Counted from the first letter of the stretch, positions 8,019 through 16,849 are shown. The stretch: 27,621 bases of DNA from Sphingobium sp. (GCA_017745115.1 JAGIAA010000038.1:1-27621); one strand, 5' to 3'. Translations and numbers: made by a program. The notes: generated by a model not told the origin, from the letters alone.

Positions 8019-10356
8019 GCTGACATTCCCACTGGCCCTGTCGCTGGGATGGGGCTCTCCAGCACAATCGCAATGCCGCAAGATCGAGATTGCCGCGAGT
8101 ACGCTCGATCGCGCGCTGATCAGTCTCGCAAGTCAGACCGGCGCCGATATCGCGACCAGCGAAAGCGGTATCCGCATGGCCCGGTCCAGGCCGGTCTCGG
8201 GTTGCATGAGCGTGTCGCGTGCACTCGAGCGGCTGACGCGCGGCTCCGGCTACCGCGCCGTTCCGCTCGCGAACGGCGGCTTCCGGATCGAGAGGGTCCC
8301 GGTGTCGCGTGCGGCTGCACCGCAGCAATCCAAGAGAGCCGCTGTCGAGGCGGGTGAACAGCCCGACATCATCGTGACCGGCACCAAGCAGAGAGTGTCG
8401 CTGCTGCGCTTTCCCGGCAGCGTCCATATCATGGACGGCTCCGATTTCTCTCGCGGGGTTGGGCGGGCCGCGACCCTGGACGATCTCGCCGCCATGTCGC
8501 CGATCATGCAGAAGACCGAGCTCGGAGTCGGCCGCAACAAACTCTTCATCCGAGGTATTTCCGACAGCAGTTTCAACGGCCCGACCCAGTCGACGGCGAC
8601 GGTGTATTTCGGAGACGTGCAGCTCAATTATTCAGGACCGGAGCCGGCCCTGCATCTGGTCGACATGGATCGCGTGGAAATTCTCGAGGGCCCGCAAGAG
8701 ACGCTCTACGGGGCAGGCGCGATCAGCGGCATCATCAGGCTGGAGCCCCATCCGGTGGAACTCGATCGGATCACGGCCTTTGCGAATGGTGGGGCGACGT
8801 TCACCGAAACCGGCGCGCCTGGCTATGATGCCAGCGCAATGCTCAACCTGCCGATCGCCGAGGATCATGTCGGCTTGCGGTTGGTCGGCTATCGCGTCCG
8901 CGACGGCGGCTACATCGACGACAGCCTGCGCGAGGTCAGCAACGTCAACCGCACCGAGACGATCGGCGGGCGGTCGACGCTGCGCTTTGAGCCGGGCGGA
9001 GGCTGGTCTCTGGTGATCGGCGCGCTGGGCCAGCGGATCGAGGCGGAAGATGCCGGCTATACCGAAACGGCCGCAGGACCGCAGACGCGGCGGTCATTCC
9101 TGCCCCAGCCCTATCGCAGCAGCATCGGTATGTTCCGCGCGGTGCTGCGCAAAAGCTGGGGCAGTGGCCTCGAGATGGTGTCCGCGACCGGCCTGGTGCG
9201 GACCGAGAGCTTCGACAGCTTCGATGCAACGCGGCTATTCCCGTTCTTTGGCCCGACCATCTACCAGGTCGACGGCAGCGGCACGCAGTTAAGCCACGAG
9301 ACCCGCCTTTCGCGCACCACGGACAGCGGCATTTCGTGGATTGGCGGCATCGCGCTGCTTTACGATCGCGACGAACAGGCCCGCGTCATTGGCCCGGCGG
9401 CCAATCCCTTTGAGATTATCGGCGTCAACAATGTGACGCGTAGCGCTTCGGCCTTTGGCGAAGCGACCGTCCCTTTCACACCGAATTTCGCCGTTACCTT
9501 CGGTGCGCGCGCGACCTTGGCGCAAACGCAGGGTGAGCCGACAAAGACGCCGACAGCCGAACCGGCCGAGCGTGGCAATCTGTTGAAGCGCATCCAGCCG
9601 GCGATTGCTGCATCCTGGCTGTTCGCGCCGCGGCTGGCCGCCTTCGTTCGCTTCCAGACCGGTTATCGGACCGGGGGTATCGCGGTGGCGCGCGGTATCG
9701 GCCGGATCGCAAATTACCGGCCGGACTCGATTGCGGTCGGTGAAATCGGCATACGCCGTGAACGCAGCGGCCCGCGCGGCCTCTCATTCTCCTCGACGAT
9801 ATCGCTGGCCCGCTGGAAGGAGATCCAGGCCGATCTCTACAGCCGGTTCGGCCAGCCCTATACGAACAATATCGGCGACGCGACCATCGTCGCTGTCGAA
9901 GCGTCGGGCGACTGGATCCCGTTGAAGGGATTGCGCGCCAGCTTCGCCTTGCTCTGGACAGAGAACAGGACAAGCGGCGCACTGGCGGGCACGTCGGCCG
10001 TTCAGAACCGCCATTTGCCCGATACGCCGCCTTTCTCCGGCAATGCCCGGCTCGACTATCGCTGGTTCTTGCGGAGCGGTCACGAATTCAGCGTGGGGGC
10101 GTCGGCACGCTATGTCGGGCGCTCGGTCCTGGGAACCGGGAGCTTCCTCGATCTCAGCCAGGGCGACTACGCCACCTTCTCGGCTGCCGCGACCTGGCGG
10201 TGGCGCAAATTCGACGCGAGCATCAACATCGACAATATCGGCAACGATACGTCGAGCCGCTTCGCCATGGGCAATCCACTGACCTTCGGCTTTCGCGAGC
10301 AAACGGTGCCGCTGCGGCCGCGCAGCATAAGGCTTGCCGCCGGCATGCGCTGGTAA
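7972..10356 (+). CDS. TonB-dependent transducer receptor with STN signalling domain
   Basis: A 794-residue outer-membrane receptor. A signal peptide (about 1-34, ending SPAQSQ) precedes an STN domain (about 35-107, with LDRALISLASQTGADI), the part that signals to FecR. A TonB box-like DIIVTGTK is at 132-139. The plug (about 145-260) contains the typical VEILEGPQETLYGAGAISG. The rest is a 22-strand-type beta barrel ending in aromatic Trp (LAAGMRW). Such receptors bring bulky substrates across the outer membrane using TonB energy, and the FecI/FecR pair makes expression substrate-inducible. The ATG at 7972 overlaps fecR; a GTG near 8002 would still leave a usable signal peptide. The carotenoid-oxygenase-family gene follows 92 bases downstream, so the substrate is likely that of the downstream enzymes rather than iron. 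Confidence 0.92.
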   Translation: MASVGFLRRVVKTGLRLTFPLALSLGWGSPAQSQCRKIEIAASTLDRALISLASQTGADIATSESGIRMARSRPVSGCMSVSRALERLTRGSGYRAVPLANGGFRIERVPVSRAAAPQQSKRAAVEAGEQPDIIVTGTKQRVSLLRFPGSVHIMDGSDFSRGVGRAATLDDLAAMSPIMQKTELGVGRNKLFIRGISDSSFNGPTQSTATVYFGDVQLNYSGPEPALHLVDMDRVEILEGPQETLYGAGAISGIIRLEPHPVELDRITAFANGGATFTETGAPGYDASAMLNLPIAEDHVGLRLVGYRVRDGGYIDDSLREVSNVNRTETIGGRSTLRFEPGGGWSLVIGALGQRIEAEDAGYTETAAGPQTRRSFLPQPYRSSIGMFRAVLRKSWGSGLEMVSATGLVRTESFDSFDATRLFPFFGPTIYQVDGSGTQLSHETRLSRTTDSGISWIGGIALLYDRDEQARVIGPAANPFEIIGVNNVTRSASAFGEATVPFTPNFAVTFGARATLAQTQGEPTKTPTAEPAERGNLLKRIQPAIAASWLFAPRLAAFVRFQTGYRTGGIAVARGIGRIANYRPDSIAVGEIGIRRERSGPRGLSFSSTISLARWKEIQADLYSRFGQPYTNNIGDATIVAVEASGDWIPLKGLRASFALLWTENRTSGALAGTSAVQNRHLPDTPPFSGNARLDYRWFLRSGHEFSVGASARYVGRSVLGTGSFLDLSQGDYATFSAAATWRWRKFDASINIDNIGNDTSSRFAMGNPLTFGFREQTVPLRPRSIRLAAGMRW

Positions 10357-10448
10357 TCGCGCCGATTTGAGCGGGCTCGGCGCCGCTTCGCGGTTGTCAA
10401 ATCAACGTCACAGGGTAAAGCTGCCCGAAACGGGGAGAGGGGAGCGCC

Positions 10449-12059
10449 ATGAGCCAGGATAGCAACGAGTCGACCGCGGCGCGCGTAGGCCGTCGCGCAT
10501 TTCTGGGCGCAGCGGCGCTCGGCACGGGCGCGGCGCTGGCCGGACTTGGCAGCAAGGCCGCGGCGGCGGCGACGACCGACAAGGCTGCCGGCGCGCCTCA
10601 GGTGGATTTCCCGGACAAGTTCGGTGCCTTTGGCGGCGGTGCGCCCGGCACCAACAACCGCGCCGAGATCGATCTCTATGACTGCGAGGTCGAAGGCAAG
10701 CTGCCCATGGACCTCGACGGCACCTGGTTTCGCGTCGGTCCCGATCCGCAATATCCCAAGCCCGACAAATATGCCGGCGACATCATGTTCGACGGCGAAG
10801 GCCATGTCTCGGCCTTCCGGTTCAAGAACGGGCATGTCGACTACAAGACGCGCTACGCCAAGACGCAACGCTGGAAGGCGCAGCATGAGGCACGGCGCTC
10901 GCTGTTCGGCATGTACCGCAACCCGACGACCGACGATCCAAGCGTCAAGGGGCTCTCGCGCGGCACGGCCAACACGCAGCTCTTCGTTCATCACCAGAAG
11001 CTGCTCGTGTTCAAGGAAGACAGCCCGCCGGTCTACATGGACCCGCACACGCTGGAGACGATCGACGATTATTATACCTTCGGCGGCAAGCTGAAGAGCC
11101 AGACGCACACCGCGCACCCCAAGATCGACAGTGAAACTGGCGAATATGTGAGCTTCGGTTATGAGGCGACGGGTCTCTGCTCGAAGGACATCCACGTCTT
11201 TTCGGCGGACAAGAAGGGCGCCGTAAACTGGGCCGTGACGGTGCAGGCGCCTTATGCCGGCATGATGCACGACTTCGCTGTCACGCAGAAGCATGTCATT
11301 CTCTATCTCACCAATATGGTTTCCGACATGGACCGTATTCGTGCCGGTGGGGTTCACTTTTCTTATGACAGCAAGATGCCCTGCTATCTCGGCATCATGC
11401 GCCGGGGCGGGGACGGCAAGGACCTCAAATGGTTTACCGGCCAGAACCTGTTCTGCACGCATGTCATGGGCGCGTGGACCGACGGCGACAGGGTGACGGT
11501 GGACATGGACGGCGGCGAGGGGAACCAGTTCCCCTTCTTCCCGAGCCTGCGCGAGCCGTTCGATCCGGTAAAGTCGACCGGCCTCATCCGCCGGTTCACC
11601 GTCGACCTCTCGAGCAAGACCAACGACCGCTACCAGACCGAGACGATCTACCCGATGATTTCCGGTGTTCTGTCCCGGCAGGACGACCGTTTCCACACGC
11701 TCAAATATCGCTGGGGTTTCATCAACAGCACCGGCGGGCCCGGTAAGCCGGGCGGCTGGTCGATTATCGACCATCAGGAGGGCAAGACCCAGCTCTGCTC
11801 GGTCCCGGACTATTCGCTCTCCGAAATGACGTTTGTCCCGCGCAAGAAGGGCGCGCCGGAAGGGGATGGCTATCTGATCGGTCTGGGCGGCAGCCAGAAG
11901 GAGGCCGGCCGCAGCGATCTCATCATCTTCGACACCAAAGCTGTCGCCGAGGGTCCGATCGCGCGGGTCAAGATGCCGTTCAAATGCGTGGGCCAGGTCC
12001 ACGGCTTCTGGGCCGACGCGGCCGATCTTCCGGCTGAGGGGCAGGCGCGCAAGGTATGA
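10449..12059 (+). CDS. Exported carotenoid-oxygenase-family (CCD-type) dioxygenase
   Basis: A 536-residue enzyme of the carotenoid cleavage dioxygenase family, which uses a non-haem Fe(II) held by four histidines to cleave an alkene with O2. All four are visible in the right contexts: His223 (TAHPKID), His274 (MMHDF), His338 (FCTHVM) and His518 (VHGFW). Bacterial members act on carotenoids, apocarotenoids, lignostilbenes or isoeugenol-type phenylpropenes. The N-terminus has a twin-arginine pattern (VGRRAFLG, residues 13-20) and an Ala-rich hydrophobic stretch, so it is probably Tat-exported folded with iron. Known lignostilbene enzymes are cytoplasmic, so this is unusual. The ribosome site GGGGAGAGGGGAG precedes the ATG. 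The stop overlaps an ATG of the next frame (ATGA). Substrate unknown. Confidence 0.88.
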   Translation: MSQDSNESTAARVGRRAFLGAAALGTGAALAGLGSKAAAAATTDKAAGAPQVDFPDKFGAFGGGAPGTNNRAEIDLYDCEVEGKLPMDLDGTWFRVGPDPQYPKPDKYAGDIMFDGEGHVSAFRFKNGHVDYKTRYAKTQRWKAQHEARRSLFGMYRNPTTDDPSVKGLSRGTANTQLFVHHQKLLVFKEDSPPVYMDPHTLETIDDYYTFGGKLKSQTHTAHPKIDSETGEYVSFGYEATGLCSKDIHVFSADKKGAVNWAVTVQAPYAGMMHDFAVTQKHVILYLTNMVSDMDRIRAGGVHFSYDSKMPCYLGIMRRGGDGKDLKWFTGQNLFCTHVMGAWTDGDRVTVDMDGGEGNQFPFFPSLREPFDPVKSTGLIRRFTVDLSSKTNDRYQTETIYPMISGVLSRQDDRFHTLKYRWGFINSTGGPGKPGGWSIIDHQEGKTQLCSVPDYSLSEMTFVPRKKGAPEGDGYLIGLGGSQKEAGRSDLIIFDTKAVAEGPIARVKMPFKCVGQVHGFWADAADLPAEGQARKV

Positions 12060-12076
12060 GGGGGTTTGAAGGTGCT

Positions 12077-12163
12077 CCTTGTGCTCCTGCGGAGGCAGGA
12101 GCCCAGGGCGTGATAACTCAGTGCTTGGTCGCCCTAGGTTCCTGCCTTCGCAGGAACACAAGG
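12077..12163. repeat. Sphingomonad-type intergenic palindrome at the start of the PQQ dehydrogenase gene
   Basis: CCTTGTG (12077-12083) and CACAAGG (12157-12163) bound an element whose arms each contain their own hairpin (CTCCTGCGGAGGCAGGAG on the left, TTCCTGCCTTCGCAGGAA on the right). The arms also pair with each other around AGGGCG and CGCCCT. Repeats with the core 'TCCTGCGAAGGCAGGA' recur in sphingomonad intergenic DNA as I recall. It lies between the oxygenase stop and the probable TTG start of the dehydrogenase, so it may attenuate or stabilise the operon mRNA. Confidence 0.7.
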
Positions 12164-12169
12164 TTGGGG

Positions 12170-14254
12170 TTGAGCGCGCCGCGGTTTGCGATCATCGGTG
12201 CCGCACTACTCAGCCTGTCCGCGACCGACGCGAAGGGGCCCGCCAATGTCGACCAGGCGCGGATGCTTGCCGCCGACCGCAATGCCGGGGAGTGGATGAG
12301 CGGCGGGCGGACGTTCGATGAACAGCGCTTCTCACCGCTGAAACAGATCAACGACAAGAATGTGCAGCAGCTCGGTCTCGCCTGGTATGCTGACATCGAT
12401 ACCGAGCGCGGCATGGAATCGAGCCCGATCGTCGTCGACGGCGTGCTCTACAACGTCCAGCCCTGGAACATCGTCACGGCCTTCGACGCGAAGACGGGGC
12501 GCAAGCTCTGGAGCTATGATCCGCACGTGCCGCTCAAATATGGGCGCATGGCCTGCTGCGACATTGTCTCGCGTGGCCTCGCGGCATGGAAGGGCAAGAT
12601 CTATGTGGGCGCGCTCGACGGACGGCTGATCGCGCTCGATGCGAAGACCGGCAAGCCGGTCTGGTCGACCATGACGGTGGACGATAGCGACCGCTCCTAC
12701 ACCATCACCGGCGCACCGCGCGTCTATGAAGGCAAGGTCATCATCGGCAATGGCGGCGCCGAGCAGGGCGTGCGCGGCTATGTCTCGGCCTATGATGCCG
12801 AGACGGGCAAGATGCTGTGGCGCTTCTTCACGGTGCCGGGCGATCCCGCCAAGGGCTTCGAGAACAAGGCTATGGCGATGGCCGCCAAGACCTGGAACGG
12901 CCAGTGGTGGAAGCCGGGCGGCGGCGGCACGGTGTGGGATTCGGTCGCCTACGATCCGGCGCTGCACCTGCTCTATGTGGGCGTCGGCAACGGCTCGCCC
13001 TGGGCGCAGAAATTCCGCAGCCCCGACGGCGGCGATAATCTCTTCCTGGCCTCGATCGTCGCGCTCAACCTCGATACCGGCGAATATGTCTGGCACTATC
13101 AGACGACCCCGGGCGAGGAGTGGGACTATACAGCCACCCAACAGATGATCCTCGCCGACCTGACAATCAGCGGAAAACCGCGCAAAGTGCTGATGCAGGC
13201 GCCGAAGAACGGCTTTTTCTACGTGCTCGACCGCAAGACCGGCGAGCTGCTTTCCGCTGAAAAGTTTTCACCGATCAACTGGGCGACGGGCGTCGACATG
13301 AAGACCGGCCGGCCGATCGAAAATCCGGCGGTGCGCTATGGCGAAGTGCCGGTGCTGGTCTCGCCGGGCGCGGGCGGGGCGCACAACTGGAACCCGATGG
13401 CCTACAGCCCGGTCACGAAGCTGGTCTACATCCCGGTGTCCGAGACCTACATGGCCTATGCCGCGGCGACGAGCTACGACATCGACAAGCATCAGGGCCT
13501 GGGCACGAGCTTCTCGGGCTATGATGCCGAGCGCAAGAAGATCGCCGAATATGCCGACGCCAATACGCGGGGATGGCTCTCGGCGTGGAACCCGGTGACG
13601 CAGAAGGAAGTCTGGCGGGTGCCCTATCCGCTGAACGGCAGCGGCGGCACGCTCGCGACGGCGGGCAATCTCGTCTTCCAGGGCACGATCAGCGCCAGCA
13701 TGGCCGCCTATCGCGCCGACAACGGCAAGAAATTGTGGGAAATGCCGGCGCAGAACGTGCCGGTCGCGGCACCGATCACCTTCATGGTCGATGGCGAGCA
13801 ATATGTCGCGGTGAACGCCGGCTGGGGCGGGGGCCTCGCCCATGTCGAGCGCTCCAAATATACCAAGCTGTTCCTCGGCAAGCCCCGCCTGCTGGTCTAC
13901 AAGATCGGCGGCAAGGCCAAGCTGCCGCCGCTGCCGCCGGCCTCGCGGATCGTCCCCGAACTGCAGGCGCCACCCAAGGTGACGGGAACGCCCGAGCAGA
14001 TCGCGAAGGGCGAGAAGCTGTATGGCGCCCATTGCGTGCTCTGCCATGGCGTCGCCGCGCGCGGCGGCGTCAAGGATTTGCGTCACATGAGCCCGGCGAC
14101 ACATGGGGAATTCCTCGACATCGTGCTGGGCGGCAAGCGAGCCGTGAACGGCATGGCGAGCTTCGCCGACACGATCTCGAAGGACGATGCCGAAGCTATC
14201 CACCAATATGTGATTGCGCGCGCCAATGCCGACTGGGAAGACAGCGGCAAATAG
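12170..14254 (+). CDS. PQQ-dependent quinohaemoprotein alcohol dehydrogenase with C-terminal cytochrome c domain
   Basis: About 694 residues. A short signal peptide (FAIIGAALLSLSATDAKG) is followed by an eight-bladed PQQ propeller. The adjacent disulphide Cys129-Cys130 (ACCDIVSRG), GGAHNWNPMAY and the catalytic WDYT (Asp319) are visible. The position two after the catalytic Asp is Thr321, not the Asp of lanthanide (XoxF/PedH-type) enzymes, so calcium is expected. Residues about 610-690 are a cytochrome c domain with CVLCH at 622-626 and likely axial Met662. Such enzymes oxidise primary or secondary alcohols in the periplasm and pass electrons through their haem. I place the start at TTG 12170, after the repeat; an in-frame ATG at 12056 overlaps the upstream stop but would encode the palindrome as an unlikely leader. 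Start uncertain, family firm. Confidence 0.92.
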   Translation: MSAPRFAIIGAALLSLSATDAKGPANVDQARMLAADRNAGEWMSGGRTFDEQRFSPLKQINDKNVQQLGLAWYADIDTERGMESSPIVVDGVLYNVQPWNIVTAFDAKTGRKLWSYDPHVPLKYGRMACCDIVSRGLAAWKGKIYVGALDGRLIALDAKTGKPVWSTMTVDDSDRSYTITGAPRVYEGKVIIGNGGAEQGVRGYVSAYDAETGKMLWRFFTVPGDPAKGFENKAMAMAAKTWNGQWWKPGGGGTVWDSVAYDPALHLLYVGVGNGSPWAQKFRSPDGGDNLFLASIVALNLDTGEYVWHYQTTPGEEWDYTATQQMILADLTISGKPRKVLMQAPKNGFFYVLDRKTGELLSAEKFSPINWATGVDMKTGRPIENPAVRYGEVPVLVSPGAGGAHNWNPMAYSPVTKLVYIPVSETYMAYAAATSYDIDKHQGLGTSFSGYDAERKKIAEYADANTRGWLSAWNPVTQKEVWRVPYPLNGSGGTLATAGNLVFQGTISASMAAYRADNGKKLWEMPAQNVPVAAPITFMVDGEQYVAVNAGWGGGLAHVERSKYTKLFLGKPRLLVYKIGGKAKLPPLPPASRIVPELQAPPKVTGTPEQIAKGEKLYGAHCVLCHGVAARGGVKDLRHMSPATHGEFLDIVLGGKRAVNGMASFADTISKDDAEAIHQYVIARANADWEDSGK

Positions 14255-14282
14255 GGAACGCCAAATGAGGAGAGGAACGACC

Positions 14283-14888
14283 ATGCCCAAGATCCGCAAG
14301 ACCGCCATCGCTGCTACAGCCGCCATGCTGATGGCCGGCGGCATTGCCGTCGCGGCGCATGCCGCGCAGCCCAAATATTCCAAGACCTACGGCAATGACC
14401 GCGCCGAGATCGAGGATCTGATGGCGCGCTACCTCTTCGCGATCGATTATTTCGACTGGGATGCCTATGTCGCGACCTTCGCGCCCGACGGCGAACTGAC
14501 CTTCGCCAGCGGCACCAGCAAGGGGCGCGAGGCGATCCGCGCGGCGGTGACCAAGTTCGCGGAAGGGATCGGCCGCGTCTATCACACGGCCGACGGCAAG
14601 CCGGCGAAGCTGCGCCATATCATCCTGCAGTCGTCGATCCGCGTGGAAGGCAATCACGCCTGGGCGCGCTCGGTGTGGCTGGAAATGGCCAATCATGGGC
14701 CCAATGACGAGCCCAAGATTGGCACCTACGGCCTGTATGAGGACGAGATGGTGAAGATCAACGGGCAGTGGCTCTTCTCGAAGCGCAACGTGCTCAATGA
14801 ATTCCTCAAAGGCCGCAATAGCGGGCCCGGCAATCCGGTGGCGGACATGGACAAGCTGGCTGCGGCGCTGCTCGCCGGCAAGAAATAG
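14283..14888 (+). CDS. Exported SnoaL/NTF2-like protein
   Basis: A 201-residue protein with a signal peptide (IAATAAMLMAGGIAVAAHAA, cleavage near residue 28), then an NTF2/SnoaL-like fold: the N-terminal helix AEIEDLMARYLFAIDYFDWDAYVATFAPDGEL is the hallmark of this superfamily, followed by the strand-rich half (RHIILQSSIRVEGNHAWARS). Members include small cyclases, isomerases, dehydratases and ring-hydroxylating dioxygenase subunits, most of them cytoplasmic; an exported member in an operon of periplasmic oxidoreductases suggests action on the same substrate. The ATG at 14283 follows GAGGAGAGGAACGACC, and the gene is 28 bases after the dehydrogenase stop. It ends only 15 bases from the convergent regulator gene's stop. 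The reaction cannot be told from sequence. Confidence 0.85.
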   Translation: MPKIRKTAIAATAAMLMAGGIAVAAHAAQPKYSKTYGNDRAEIEDLMARYLFAIDYFDWDAYVATFAPDGELTFASGTSKGREAIRAAVTKFAEGIGRVYHTADGKPAKLRHIILQSSIRVEGNHAWARSVWLEMANHGPNDEPKIGTYGLYEDEMVKINGQWLFSKRNVLNEFLKGRNSGPGNPVADMDKLAAALLAGKK

Positions 14889-14903
14889 GCGCGTTCCTGC
14901 CGC

Positions 14904-16172
14904 TCAGGCGGCGGGCGAGGTAAAGCCGAGCATCTCGTAGGTGAGGAACTGCAGAAGCTCCTCGAGTTCGTCAGGCCGTTCGTGGCGAGTGAGGGCAGGC
15001 AGCAGCGTGAACAGCGCCGAGGTGGCGAGCGCGAAGCTGGTCGCGAGGGTTCGCGAGCTGCTCGGCGTGGCTGAATATTCCATCGCCCGGACCACCACGA
15101 TGCCCATGCGGCGGCGCAGGATCTGGCCCGCCATTGCCTGGGCGGACATGCGGCCCGCAGTCAGCGCAAGCTGGCACATGCTGCGATAGGCCGACATGCT
15201 GGTGCGCGGGATCGTCATGGGCCGGCGGCGTTCGTTTAGCATGCGCTCGATCACCGGATTGCGCGTCTCCGGATCGTCCAGCTCCTCGATCACGCGCTCG
15301 AGCAGGCGATTGAGACCCGCAAGGGCGAGGTTGGTGATCGACGGAAAGTGATAGCTGATGAGGCCGAGCGAGATGTTGGCCTTCTGCGCGATCAGGCGCG
15401 TGCTGACGCCGTCCATGCCTTGCTCGGCAACCGCATCGGCTGCGGCATCGACGATCTGCGCGCGGGTGCTGGCGCCGACCGCTTCCTTGCCGGCGTCGGT
15501 CGCCGGCGGGCTGGTGCCTTGTGAGCAAAACGTCTCCGCCAGCTCGGGCAGGCCTTCGGAATGGCCTTGCGGTTTGATCCCCGCGCAGACGGCGAACAGC
15601 TCGGCCAGCGAACCCATCGCCACCAGCCGGTAAAGCAGCGAATGCCCGCAGCTGAGATAGAAGCAGCTCTCCGAAAGCGTCACCAGGCTGAGCGTGTCAG
15701 CGGCCGGGGCGCTGAGCCCGATGGACTCGCCCCATTTGCGGAATGCACGCGTGCGCTCGGCGAACCAGCCGGCGAGGATCTCCTCGAAGAGGGGATTGCC
15801 CTCGGCAGCGAGAACGAGCTCGGTGATGACCAGCGTCTCAGTGCGATAGCGCGTGCCGCCGGTCTCGCACATGTCCCACAGTAGGCTGGCGCCATATTCC
15901 GCCGAGAGAGAGAGCTTTGCCGCCTCCGCAAAGAAGCTTTGGGTGCGCAGGATATTGGCCTGGGCATTCTGGCGGAAGCATTCGGCGACGATCTTGTCCT
16001 TGCCGCCGAAGAAGCTGGTCAGGTTGCCGAAATTCACATTGGCGGCGAGGCCGATCTCGCGCAGGCTCGTGCCCTTGATGCCCTTTTCGGCGATGAGGCT
16101 CGCCGTCACGTCAATCGCGCGCTGGTAATTCGACGGAATTGAGGGCGTCAAGGGAGGCGACTGGACTGACAT
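14904..16172 (-). CDS. Double-headed TetR-family regulator (two TetR units in one chain)
   Basis: A 422-residue protein, about twice the usual TetR length. The first helix-turn-helix unit is at residues 15-62 (IDVTASLIAEKGIKGTSLREIGLAANVNFGNL, then a Phe-Phe-Gly-Gly-Lys turn), followed by a ligand-type helical region to about 205. After a polar linker (about 212-232) a second unit is at 236-282 (IVDAAADAVAEQGMDGVSTR, then ANISLGLISYHFPS), followed by its own ligand region to the end. Both have the usual TetR helix 3/4 pattern. The start at 16172 has no good Shine-Dalgarno, so it may be leaderless or begin slightly downstream. It converges on the oxygenase/dehydrogenase operon and lies behind the cytochrome gene, so it probably controls one or both arms of the locus. 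Effector unknown. Confidence 0.88.
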   Translation of the reverse strand: MSVQSPPLTPSIPSNYQRAIDVTASLIAEKGIKGTSLREIGLAANVNFGNLTSFFGGKDKIVAECFRQNAQANILRTQSFFAEAAKLSLSAEYGASLLWDMCETGGTRYRTETLVITELVLAAEGNPLFEEILAGWFAERTRAFRKWGESIGLSAPAADTLSLVTLSESCFYLSCGHSLLYRLVAMGSLAELFAVCAGIKPQGHSEGLPELAETFCSQGTSPPATDAGKEAVGASTRAQIVDAAADAVAEQGMDGVSTRLIAQKANISLGLISYHFPSITNLALAGLNRLLERVIEELDDPETRNPVIERMLNERRRPMTIPRTSMSAYRSMCQLALTAGRMSAQAMAGQILRRRMGIVVVRAMEYSATPSSSRTLATSFALATSALFTLLPALTRHERPDELEELLQFLTYEMLGFTSPAA

Positions 16173-16367
16173 AGGGGGAGCCTAGCCAGTTTGCCTATGG
16201 GCCACCAGTAGTTGCCGACGTCGACGCGCAAATAACCGTCAAGAGGAACAGCCCGTCCAGATCGTTGCCAGCCGGGGGGTTACCAGATCGGCGCGTCGGC
16301 TGCATCGAATAGTGACGCACCTCGACGGCGACGCATTGTGCATGCGAGCGGCCCGGAGGCCACGCGC

Positions 16368-16814
16368 TTACTTCTTGGCGACGTGGGCGATGTAATAAGC
16401 GACGTCGGCAACTTCCTTCGGGGACAGCTGGCCGCCAAAGGCCGGCATGGCGCCCTGGCCGTTGGTGACGCGCGACGTGATGAAGTCCTCGGTCAGGCTG
16501 GCATTGCCGTCGAGCGAGGGACCGACCGCACCGTTCGAATGGGCGTCGGCGAGGGTGTGGCAGGCCGTGCAGCCCCAGCTGCCGAAGAGCTCGCGGCCGG
16601 CAGCGACGCGCGTCTGGTCCAGTGCCGCCGCGCCGGCGGCCGCGGCGGCAGCGGGGATCGTCGCGGCGGCGGTCGGGTTGGAGGCAGGAACGGGCACGGG
16701 TGCCGGCTGGCTCACTGCCTCGCTGGATGGCAGCATGCATGCCGACAGGACGGCCAGGGTACCGACCATCGCAATTCCCAAACCCGCACGCTTCTTCCCG
16801 GCCCGTTGAGACAC
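16368..16814 (-). CDS. Class I cytochrome c lipoprotein
   Basis: A 148-residue single-haem cytochrome. The lipobox LSAC places the lipidated cysteine at residue 26, then a Pro/Ala-rich tether runs to about residue 65. The haem site CTACH is at 82-86, and the sixth ligand is most likely Met123 (GAMPAFGG). It should be anchored to a membrane on the periplasmic side and carry electrons from a dehydrogenase to the respiratory chain. The gene is divergent from the PQQ dehydrogenase at 17096, which lacks its own haem domain, so it is the natural candidate for its acceptor (inference). The start is GTG 16814, 5 bases after GGAAGGAAG. The 195-base gap to the regulator gene has no feature I can name. 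Confidence 0.9.
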   Translation of the reverse strand: MSQRAGKKRAGLGIAMVGTLAVLSACMLPSSEAVSQPAPVPVPASNPTAAATIPAAAAAAGAAALDQTRVAAGRELFGSWGCTACHTLADAHSNGAVGPSLDGNASLTEDFITSRVTNGQGAMPAFGGQLSPKEVADVAYYIAHVAKK

Positions 16815-16849
16815 GCTGCTTCCTTCCTCATGTGGTGATATCGTTATCG

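Noticed and set aside
6523..10356. Iron-citrate (Fec) transport system
   Set aside because: The FecI/FecR/STN-receptor layout is generic. No siderophore or iron ABC transporter genes are nearby, and the downstream genes are catabolic.
10167..12161. A 664-codon minus-strand open frame
   Set aside because: It is antisense to the receptor's 3' end and the carotenoid-oxygenase gene. Long antisense frames are expected in DNA of this GC content and codon bias.
12170..14254. Lanthanide-dependent (XoxF/PedH-type) alcohol dehydrogenase
   Set aside because: The position two after the catalytic Asp is Thr (WDYT), not Asp, which argues for calcium.
16321..16367. Terminator hairpin after the cytochrome c gene
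   Set aside because: GGCC/GGCC pairing is short and there is no T-run on the minus strand.
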